12,878 nucleotides of DNA, taken from Candidatus Heimdallarchaeota archaeon (GTDB taxonomy: Archaea; Asgardarchaeota; Heimdallarchaeia; Heimdallarchaeales; Heimdallarchaeaceae). Position numbers and translations under genes: made by a program. The stretch covers positions 1-12,878 of the forward strand of contig JAGLTP010000544.1 of NCBI GenBank assembly GCA_023135215.1, read 5' to 3'. Of this stretch, positions 1-4,965 are shown piece by piece; within the stretch, counting starts at the first letter, position 1; every line of letters begins with the position of its first letter. A model generated the notes under the pieces. That model worked only from the letters and a program-made list of their open reading frames with translations. It did not search any database and was not told the DNA's origin.

Positions 1-669
1 AAAGGTGTCTTATTACATGGAGCTCCTGGGACTGGTAAAACTCTTTTAGCCAAAGCAGTAGCTAATGAAACACAAGCTGCATTCATCAGACTCATAGGCA
101 GTGAATTAGTTCAAAAATTCATTGGAGAAGGAGCAAGATTGGTAAGAGAGATTTTTGAATTTGCTCGAGAAAACGCACCAAGTATATTGTTCATTGATGA
201 ATTAGATGCCATTGGTAGTAGAAGATTGGATTTAGCAACCAGCGGTGATCGAGAAGTACAGAGAACTTTAATGCAATTACTCTCTGAATTGGATGGTTTC
301 AATCCAAGAGGAGATGTTAAAGTTGTAGCAGCAACAAACAGGATAGATATCTTAGATCCTGCTATGTTACGCCCTGGGAGATTCGATAGGATTATTGAAA
401 TACCAATGCCTAATGTAGAAAGCCGTACAGCGATATTCAAAATTCATTCATCAGGAATGAACATTAAAGGCGATATCGACATCGATTATCTTGTGCAAAT
501 GACAGATGGAACAAGTGGTGCAGATATCAAAAACATCTGTACAGAAGCTGGAATGTTTGCGATTAGAACCAACAAAGATTATGTAGTTAATGATGATTTC
601 ATGGATGCAATCAAGAAAATCACTGGAGAGAAAGAAACAGCTGCTAGAGTAACTACTGGTTTCATCTAA
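1..669 (+). CDS. pan: Proteasome-activating nucleotidase (PAN), C-terminal part, cut by window edge
   Basis: This is the last 222 residues of a single-ring AAA+ ATPase of the PAN/Rpt family, which unfolds substrates and feeds them into the archaeal 20S proteasome. The N-terminal coiled coil and OB domain lie outside the window. Visible motifs, numbered from the first codon: Walker A GAPGTGKT at 7-14 (the usual second residue is Pro), Walker B ILFIDELD at 62-69, sensor 1 in VVAATN, arginine fingers in RPGRFDR at 124-130, and the C-terminal small domain with [14 protein letters not shown]. The run [19 protein letters not shown] is typical of PAN/Rpt rather than Cdc48. The protein ends TTGFI, so the canonical HbYX tail (hydrophobic-Tyr-any) that docks into the 20S pocket is missing; Phe stands in the Tyr position. 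The stop is 19 bases from the convergent HD gene. Assignment to PAN is firm; only the tail is odd. Confidence 0.95.
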   Translation, partial: KGVLLHGAPGTGKTLLAKAVANETQAAFIRLIGSELVQKFIGEGARLVREIFEFARENAPSILFIDELDAIGSRRLDLATSGDREVQRTLMQLLSELDGFNPRGDVKVVAATNRIDILDPAMLRPGRFDRIIEIPMPNVESRTAIFKIHSSGMNIKGDIDIDYLVQMTDGTSGADIKNICTEAGMFAIRTNKDYVVNDDFMDAIKKITGEKETAARVTTGFI

Positions 670-701
670 GAAAATATTCTCACAAAAATCAGATTTTCTT
701 A
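667..701. terminator. 9-bp inverted repeat between convergent PAN and HD genes
   Basis: TAAGAAAAT at 667-675 and its perfect reverse complement ATTTTCTTA at 693-701 flank a 17-base spacer. They cover the stop codons of both convergent genes. Each strand carries a U-rich run when transcribed, so it could act as a bidirectional terminator. Archaeal termination relies mainly on U-tracts, so the hairpin itself may be incidental. Confidence 0.3.
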
Positions 702-1222
702 CCACGAGATATCATTTTTTCAATTAGCTCTCTCTGTTTGTAAAATCCTTTAACAACATGAGATTCTGATCCAAATTTTTCAATGAAATTCTCTAACGTC
801 TCTTCAAATGTACATTTTCGTATTCCACAAGCAAGATTATCGGAGTAAGAAACAATTAACTCTTCAGCAGTTTGAGGTAAATAATCATGTGAAGGCAAAC
901 CAAATTCACTCGCCTCTTCTTCAGTTATTCCTGTTCCTATGTGTTTCAAAACAATTGACAGAATACGTGGATTTATCCTTTCATCTTCAAGAATTGCTGC
1001 TCCTTTAACTGCATGAAAAATGGAATGGCTTACCGATCTTCCTATATCGTGCAACATAGATCCCGCGATTACTAATTGTATATCTATATCAGATATTCTT
1101 TGACAGAACTCTTCAGCAATTTTGGTCACGCACAAACAATGTTGAATAACTTGAGGTGGTGTATTATGTTTCTTTAAAATCTCAAGACACTGGTCTTTAG
1201 AAGGAATATTAGTATCTGTCAT
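689..1222 (-). CDS. HD-domain metal-dependent phosphohydrolase, archaeal TIGR00295-like
   Basis: A 177-residue single-domain HD protein. The metal-binding set is complete: H28, the H58-D59 doublet in LHDIGR, H94 in KHIGTG and D128 in SYSDN; H70 is a further conserved-looking histidine. The order and size fit the small archaeal HD family called TIGR00295, which in some archaea is fused to or sits near the tRNA 2'-O-methyltransferase Trm56. Its substrate is not established, and the sequence gives no clue beyond phosphoester or nucleotide hydrolysis. No signal peptide or membrane segment is seen, so it is cytosolic. The ATG at 1222 lacks a clear Shine-Dalgarno; an AT-rich TATA-like stretch lies at about 1252-1261. 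It is convergent with PAN and divergent from eL38, so it is probably transcribed alone. The HD superfamily call is firm; the family name is tentative. Confidence 0.85.
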   Translation of the reverse strand: MTDTNIPSKDQCLEILKKHNTPPQVIQHCLCVTKIAEEFCQRISDIDIQLVIAGSMLHDIGRSVSHSIFHAVKGAAILEDERINPRILSIVLKHIGTGITEEEASEFGLPSHDYLPQTAEELIVSYSDNLACGIRKCTFEETLENFIEKFGSESHVVKGFYKQRELIEKMISRGKKI

Positions 1223-1338
1223 TGGTTCTACGTAGCAATATATTTTAATGATATTTTTATAGTTTTTTAAAAATAATCAAGAAAACAATTGAATCAAAAC
1301 TTTTTTAAGAAAAATCTAAAGATACATCACGATAGAAA

Positions 1339-1551
1339 ATGCCTCAAGAGATTACAAAAGATAGATTAGAAGAAATCATTCAAATGACTATTGAACACGG
1401 AGGAGAGCTTCGAACAAAAAGGAGTAAAGATACAATTAAGTTAAAATTCAGAACTAGAAAACGTCTTTACACCATCAAATTGCCTTTAAAAGAGGCTGAA
1501 TCTCTCATTAGTGACCTTTCTTCAAAAATGAATGTTGAATCATTTTCATAA
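1339..1551 (+). CDS. rpl38e: Large-subunit ribosomal protein eL38
   Basis: A 70-residue basic protein that matches eL38 along its whole length and is the same size as eukaryotic eL38. Recognisable points: the MPQEI start (eukaryotic MPREI), the basic strand RSKDTIKLKFRTRK, then RLYTIKL (eukaryotic RYLYTL), and a C-terminal KEAE helix followed by a short tail. It is a component of the 50S subunit. In archaea eL38 occurs in TACK and Asgard lineages and is missing from most Euryarchaeota, so this gene helps place the organism. A TTTTTTAAG stretch at 1301-1309 lies about 34 bases before the ATG and could be the TATA element, giving a very short leader; no Shine-Dalgarno is seen. Its stop is only 10 bases from the end of the convergent aMBF1 gene. 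I recognised it from the memorised family sequence, not from a search. Confidence 0.88.
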   Translation: MPQEITKDRLEEIIQMTIEHGGELRTKRSKDTIKLKFRTRKRLYTIKLPLKEAESLISDLSSKMNVESFS

Positions 1552-1561
1552 AAATGAATAA

Positions 1562-2083
1562 CTAGTCTTCATCATTCTTCTTTTTAATAACCACAATATC
1601 ACCAAGAGTTTGAAAGGCTGGTCCTTTTTTCTGATCTTGAGGTCTATAAGCTTTTACTTCCTCAGTGATTTTTAAATCAAAGAATTTCTCTAGTTTTTCT
1701 ATTATTTTATCAGGCGGTCTCATTTTTCCAGTTTCAATGCTCTGAAGCTCTGAAACGGATATTTTAGTTTGAATCGAGACATCTTTTTGACTTAACTTCA
1801 TTTTTTGCCTAGCTAATCTTATACGGTCATGATAATCAGACACTAGTTCATTTCCCCCCCTAACAATTGCAGATTTTGAGCTACTTGAAGACGAATATCT
1901 GGGCGGGGATGTTCTTCTATGAACTGCAGGTTGAGTACTTGGTCTGGGTCCTGTGGATTTTTGTGGAGTTATTTTTTTACCATGTTTTGCACAAGATGGA
2001 CAAACTTCTAAAACAGCTCCTTCAATTTTGATTTCTATGGGCCTTGCGTATATTTCTTGACCACACATTTCACATGTTGCCAA
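1562..2083 (-). CDS. mbf1: Archaeal multiprotein bridging factor 1 (aMBF1)
   Basis: A 173-residue protein with the archaeal MBF1 layout. An N-terminal zinc ribbon has C4, C7, C28 and C31. A disordered Pro/Ser/basic linker runs from about 40 to 75 and includes six consecutive serines. The MBF1-type helix-turn-helix spans about 84-138 (ARQKMKLSQKDVSIQTKIS then IETGKMRPP), and a short charged tail follows. In archaea the protein associates with the small ribosomal subunit through linker and HTH and is thought to act in translation; the eukaryotic homologue is a transcription coactivator. The start is a TTG at 2083, chosen because the zinc ribbon begins three residues later and GGTGA lies six bases upstream. 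The coding strand has a run of seven G at 1854-1860 within the codons for VRGGN, just after the linker. It is convergent with eL38 and divergent from tfs. Confidence 0.92.
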   Translation of the reverse strand: MATCEMCGQEIYARPIEIKIEGAVLEVCPSCAKHGKKITPQKSTGPRPSTQPAVHRRTSPPRYSSSSSSKSAIVRGGNELVSDYHDRIRLARQKMKLSQKDVSIQTKISVSELQSIETGKMRPPDKIIEKLEKFFDLKITEEVKAYRPQDQKKGPAFQTLGDIVVIKKKNDED

Positions 2084-2089
2084 TTTTAT

Positions 2090-2094
2090 TCACC
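2090..2094 (-). promoter_or_regulatory. Shine-Dalgarno supporting the TTG start of aMBF1
   Basis: GGTGA on the minus strand, six bases before the TTG at 2083, matches the archaeal anti-Shine-Dalgarno. The only downstream ATG in frame (residue 6) would remove the first zinc-ribbon cysteine, C4. Confidence 0.6.
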
Positions 2095-2197
2095 ATAAGA
2101 ATAATGTTTTTGTCTAAAAAATAAGACAAATTCAAAAACATTTTTCTATGAGAGTAAATGAACTGATAATGAACAGCTAAAAAGCTACCCATTACAA

Positions 2198-2206
2198 GGT
2201 GATGAG
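2198..2206 (+). promoter_or_regulatory. Shine-Dalgarno of tfs
   Basis: GGTGATGAG, with its GGTGAT core six bases before the ATG at 2210, is a near-perfect archaeal ribosome binding site. It fixes the first of two closely spaced ATGs (2210 and 2216) as the start. Confidence 0.65.
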
Positions 2207-2209
2207 ATA

Positions 2210-2560
2210 ATGTCTATGGATTTTTGTCCAAAATGTGGAAAGTTACTTCAAACTGAGAAAGGTAAGAAAGGCAACTCTATTGTTGTTTGTTACAAATGTG
2301 GATATAAAAGACAACTAGAAGAGAACGAAAGCGTAGCTCTGACGGAAGAAATAAAACATGATATGGTCAAAGAGATGACAGTTGTCTTTGATGAAACAGA
2401 TATTGACACAACCAAGCCAATTAAAGAGATTTATTGTCCGAAATGTGACCAAAATCAGAAGGTTAGTTTCTGGATGATTCAAACAAGGAGTGCTGATGAA
2501 TCCCCTACAAGATTCTTTAGATGTACAGTCTGTGGTGAAACATGGCGTGAATATGATTGA
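2210..2560 (+). CDS. tfs: Transcription factor S (TFS), RNA polymerase cleavage factor
   Basis: TFS rescues backtracked archaeal RNA polymerase by stimulating RNA cleavage; it resembles the Rpb9 N-ribbon joined to the TFIIS C-ribbon. The 116 residues show both zinc ribbons. The N-ribbon has C6, C9, C27 and C30. The C-ribbon has C76, C79, C105 and C108 around the loop QTRSADESPTRFF, whose acidic pair D96-E97 is the hairpin tip that reaches into the polymerase active site. The protein ends WREYD as in other TFS proteins. Both acidic residues are intact, so it should be cleavage-competent and not an inhibitory paralogue such as the TFS4 type. It is the first gene of the TFS, OB-fold, PCNA, GINS cluster, and the next gene starts 13 bases after its stop. 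Confidence 0.95.
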   Translation: MSMDFCPKCGKLLQTEKGKKGNSIVVCYKCGYKRQLEENESVALTEEIKHDMVKEMTVVFDETDIDTTKPIKEIYCPKCDQNQKVSFWMIQTRSADESPTRFFRCTVCGETWREYD

Positions 2561-2573
2561 TGGAAGTTGAAAT

Positions 2574-2945
2574 ATGAGTAAAAAAGAAGCATCAGAAGAA
2601 TATGAAAGCGAACTAAGAAAATACTCTAGAGCTAATCCTTTTGTTGAAGTTAGTGTTGCGGAAATTTCAAAACCAGGAAAGTATAGAATTATAGGATCTG
2701 TTGTGAGTTTTGAAGGAAACACACTTGTTGTCTCCGATGAAACAGAGGAAATCACTGTTGATGTAACGGAATTAGTAGATCAAGATTTTAAAGAAGGGGT
2801 TCAGCTCCAAATCCTTGGGTTTGCTGAATTTGAACCTGAGAAAAGATTCAAAGCTTTCATCATTCAAGATTTCAGCGAAGTCAACATTGAGTTGTACATG
2901 CAAGTTAGAGAGCTTGAACAATCTTTAAGAAAAAATTCTACATAG
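2574..2945 (+). CDS. Small single OB-fold protein, RPA14/RPA32-like candidate
   Basis: A 123-residue soluble protein of no family I can name with certainty. A charged N-terminal helix covers about 1-18. Five predicted strands of an OB fold follow: YRIIGSVVSFE (37-47), TLVVSD (50-55), EITVDV (59-64), VQLQILGFAEF (76-86) and RFKAFIIQDF (91-100). A C-terminal amphipathic helix runs from about 104 to 119. One OB fold plus a C-terminal helix is the layout of the trimerisation-core subunits RPA14 and RPA32 of replication protein A. The gene sits 13 bases behind tfs and 115 bases before pcn on the same strand, so a role in replication or ssDNA binding is a reasonable inference. No zinc site or catalytic motif is present. 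Other OB proteins such as Stn1/Ten1-like, RMI-like or an RNA-binding OB protein are possible. Confidence 0.7.
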   Translation: MSKKEASEEYESELRKYSRANPFVEVSVAEISKPGKYRIIGSVVSFEGNTLVVSDETEEITVDVTELVDQDFKEGVQLQILGFAEFEPEKRFKAFIIQDFSEVNIELYMQVRELEQSLRKNST

Positions 2946-3015
2946 AAACTTATTAGGCGATTTCCTTATATATTGAAAAGTTATTGAAATGAAAGAGGAT
3001 AATTAGCTGAAAACA

Positions 3016-3027
3016 TTATATATTTAA
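3016..3027 (+). promoter_or_regulatory. TATA box before pcn
   Basis: TTATATATTTAA is centred about 40 bases before the pcn ATG. Transcription would begin near 3047, leaving a short leader that holds the Shine-Dalgarno GAGGT at 3049-3053. PCNA and GINS may therefore be transcribed separately from tfs. A second TATA-like stretch, CCTTATATATTG, lies at about 2964-2974. Confidence 0.5.
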
Positions 3028-3060
3028 ATTATCAAAACCAGAAAAAATGAGGTTAATAAG

Positions 3061-3858
3061 ATGACTTTTGAAATGGTCTTAGAAGACGCAAAATTAATGT
3101 CAAATATATGTTCTATTATAAGCTCAATAGTAGCGGAAAGCAGTATAAATGTGACAGAAGATGGGATAAAGATCAAAGCATTTGATGCTACTCGAATATC
3201 TATGATCGACTTTTATATGAAAAAAGAATCATTCAAAAATTATGATGTAAAAGATTCAGAAGTAATTGGACTGAGCTTGGAAACACTCAATACTATCTTG
3301 AAGACTGCAAGTGCAAATGAAAGCTTAAAAATGTCATTGGATGATGCCACTAAAAGATTCATCGTTGAATTCATTGGAAAAAACCAAAAAAGAAAGTTTG
3401 CCCTTTCCTTAATAGATATACCAGAAGAAGGCAACATTCCTGATTCTATACATATTGATTTCGATACTAATTTTGAAGTAAAAGCATCATTTATTCAACA
3501 AGTAATAAAAGATGCTGAAATGGTAAGCGATTATTTGAGAATTAAGGCTAAAGAAGATGGAATATATTTTGGCGCTGAAAGCGATACAAAAGAAATGGAT
3601 ACTTTTATTGAACCACAAAGTGAAGAAATGGAAACTGAAGCATTTCAAGTGGCTGGTGAATCTGAAGCAGTATATTCCTTGGATTTTCTATCAAACTTTC
3701 TGAAAGGAATTAGGTCTTCTGATTATGTAAAAATATCCTTCAATCAAGAACAACCTATTAGAATAGTATATGGAATTGAAGATAAAGGCCATTTAATTTA
3801 TTTTGTAGCCCCAAGAATTGAAGAAAGCGAAGAAATCGAAGAATACGGAGATAGCTGA
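3061..3858 (+). CDS. pcn: DNA polymerase sliding clamp (PCNA)
   Basis: A 265-residue PCNA, the ring-shaped processivity clamp that tethers DNA polymerases, ligase, Fen1 and RNase HII to DNA. The two-domain clamp fold is clear. The N-terminal domain starts FEMVLEDAKL, with the DGIKIKAFDATRISMIDFYM region at 34-53. The interdomain connector loop is at about 116-131 with LIDIPEEGNIP. The C-terminal domain has DYLRIKAKEDGIYF, and the family end YFVAPRIEE is at 247-255. A longer acidic tail than usual, about ten residues with five Glu and one Asp, follows. Only one PCNA gene is visible, which fits a homotrimer, but paralogues elsewhere cannot be excluded. The start is ATG 3061 with GAGGT seven bases upstream. 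GINS follows 50 bases after its stop, so clamp and CMG helicase component are probably co-transcribed. Confidence 0.95.
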   Translation: MTFEMVLEDAKLMSNICSIISSIVAESSINVTEDGIKIKAFDATRISMIDFYMKKESFKNYDVKDSEVIGLSLETLNTILKTASANESLKMSLDDATKRFIVEFIGKNQKRKFALSLIDIPEEGNIPDSIHIDFDTNFEVKASFIQQVIKDAEMVSDYLRIKAKEDGIYFGAESDTKEMDTFIEPQSEEMETEAFQVAGESEAVYSLDFLSNFLKGIRSSDYVKISFNQEQPIRIVYGIEDKGHLIYFVAPRIEESEEIEEYGDS

Positions 3859-3908
3859 AATCAACTGCTGAGGGAGTAACTTCAATTAAATACAGATGAG
3901 GATGCCCA

Positions 3909-4481
3909 GTGTTCGATAAAATTCAATCAAAGTGGAAAGAAGAACGTGAGAGGAACGATCTTACCCCAATGACAGAGGCGTTTTATGGTGCAATGAGGGA
4001 TTTTCTAAAGCAACGCTCGATTAGAACTAAAGAAGAAATTAATCCTTTTATGAAAAAAATGCTTGAAGCAAGATTGGATAGACTTAGGTATGTAATTAAC
4101 GATCTAATAAAAATCAGAACCACAAAAATAATTAGAATGGTAACTAGCAAAGAAGAAATTACTGTCAGTACAACACGTGAAGAATCCGATTTTTATACTA
4201 GAATGAAGAAAATTTATGATATATATAAAAAAGAAATTTTCTCCCCCAAGGATGTAGCTTTTACAGACATAGAAGCAATATTAGATGCGGAAGATACAGA
4301 GAGGGATGAGAAAATAGAATATGTAGCTGTTAGATTTCTTAAAAGCACAAAAGATAAGATACAAGGTCTAGATGGTAGAACATATGGGCCCTTTGCTAAA
4401 GAAGATGTTTGTCTTTTGCCAAAAGAAAATGCTATAGGTTTTGTACGTAGGGAAATTGCCGAGGATATTGCTATCAAATAA
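3909..4481 (+). CDS. gins51: Archaeal GINS subunit, Gins51/Sld5-Psf1 type
   Basis: A GINS subunit of the archaeal replicative helicase complex (Cdc45/RecJ-MCM-GINS). The helical A domain covers about 1-110 (EAFYGAMRDFL, ARLDRLRYVINDLIKIRTTKI). The small beta-rich B domain is at the C-terminus, about 137-188, with LDGRTYGPFAKEDVCLLPKENA, which is the most diagnostic stretch. A before B is the Gins51 (Sld5/Psf1-like) order; in Gins23 the order is reversed. The 190-residue length is normal. The start is a GTG at 3909 with GAGG at 3898-3901 seven bases upstream. An ATG at 3902 is out of frame and closes after five codons. The gene lies 50 bases behind pcn and ends 19 bases from the convergent eS27 gene. 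Confidence 0.9.
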   Translation: MFDKIQSKWKEERERNDLTPMTEAFYGAMRDFLKQRSIRTKEEINPFMKKMLEARLDRLRYVINDLIKIRTTKIIRMVTSKEEITVSTTREESDFYTRMKKIYDIYKKEIFSPKDVAFTDIEAILDAEDTERDEKIEYVAVRFLKSTKDKIQGLDGRTYGPFAKEDVCLLPKENAIGFVRREIAEDIAIK

Positions 4482-4500
4482 AAAGAACTGAATTAAGTTT

Positions 4501-4686
4501 CTAAGAAAGATTCTCTAAAATTTCACCTAGAATTTTAGCTTTACCACCACGAGGTTGTGCCAATTCAGCTTCACACACATTGCATTTTACGACTATTTTT
4601 GCTGAATCAAACACTATTTGCTCATTATTGCAACCTGGGCATTTTACCTTAAGAAAGCTTGTAGTTGGATAAGGTATTTTTGACAT
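4501..4686 (-). CDS. rps27e: Small-subunit ribosomal protein eS27
   Basis: A zinc-ribbon 30S ribosomal protein. From the chosen ATG at 4686 it has 61 residues, the normal archaeal eS27 size. The ribbon cysteines are C16, C19, C35 and C38 in FLKVKCPGCNNEQ and VVKCNVC, followed by the family signature ending RGGKAKILGEILE. A longer frame opens at 4740 and adds 18 residues (MFFPFIKRHLN...). I reject it because homologues start near this ATG and because a TATA box is centred 25 bases before ATG 4686, which predicts a leaderless mRNA beginning at that ATG. It lies downstream of tRNA-Leu on the same strand but has its own promoter. It is convergent with GINS. Confidence 0.9.
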   Translation of the reverse strand: MSKIPYPTTSFLKVKCPGCNNEQIVFDSAKIVVKCNVCEAELAQPRGGKAKILGEILENLS

Positions 4687-4706
4687 GATTGTAGCAAAAT
4701 AGACGG

Positions 4707-4715
4707 AATTTAAAT
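4707..4715 (-). promoter_or_regulatory. TATA box of rps27e, leaderless
   Basis: ATTTAAATT on the minus strand is centred 25 bases before the ATG at 4686, the spacing expected between a TATA box and a start site located on the start codon. No Shine-Dalgarno is present. It decides the short start of eS27. Confidence 0.55.
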
Positions 4716-4755
4716 GTCTTTTGATAAAAGGGAAAAACATTATCTAGGAAGATGG

Positions 4756-4872
4756 TGGTGCGGGGAGGGAGATTCGAACTCCCGAACCACTAAGGATCCG
4801 GTTACTCATCTAGCCCTTGTTTTCAGATGTTAAATCTTGAGCCGGACGCCGTTGACCGCTTGGCTATCCCCG
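4756..4872 (-). tRNA. tRNA-Leu (anticodon CAA) with one intron and encoded CCA
   Basis: Read on the minus strand, acceptor GCGGGGA at 4872-4866 pairs with TCCCCGC at 4766-4760. Discriminator A and an encoded CCA (4758-4756) follow. The D stem is GCC/GGC, and the D loop contains GG. The anticodon stem TCCGG pairs with CCGGA, and the anticodon loop CUCAAGA reads CAA at 4839-4837. The long variable arm and the T arm GGGAG-TTCGAAT-CTCCC mark a class II leucine tRNA. A 33-nt intron sits at 4803-4835 between positions 37 and 38. The gene lies between eS27 and the C13 protease, all on the minus strand. Confidence 0.95.
4803..4835 (-). other. Archaeal tRNA intron (37/38) with bulge-helix-bulge splice sites
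   Basis: The 33-nt intron begins after G37 and ends before A38. The precursor folds into a complete bulge-helix-bulge. The anticodon stem UCCGG/CCGGA is followed by three-base bulges AGA and UAA, separated by a four-pair helix CUCA/UGAG. An outer helix UUUA/UAGA closes the intron loop. Cutting after the second base of each bulge (AG^A, UA^A) gives exactly the expected mature anticodon loop. The intron also contains CAUCU/AGAUG, a competing five-pair stem. Confidence 0.88.
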
Positions 4873-4965
4873 CTTAAGTTAATCCTTCAGGTTAATTGCA
4901 CTTCTGCTATTCCAACCTTCTTTTTAATATTTTCTCTTTGTTTGTTGAATTATTAAAATGAAAGA

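Noticed and set aside
111..440. Open frame of 109 codons on the minus strand opposite PAN
   Set aside because: It is antisense to a highly conserved AAA+ domain, has no family features and no ribosome binding site.
2148..2180. Ten-codon reading frame (MRVNELIMNS) upstream of tfs, possible leader peptide
   Set aside because: No Shine-Dalgarno, no placed TATA box and no attenuation-like structure; such short frames are common by chance.
2315..2755. Minus-strand frame of 146 codons across tfs and the OB-fold gene
   Set aside because: It runs antisense to two well-supported genes and has no recognisable domain.
4687..4740. Longer N-terminus of eS27 from the ATG at 4740
   Set aside because: It would place the TATA box inside the coding region and add 18 residues not seen in the family.
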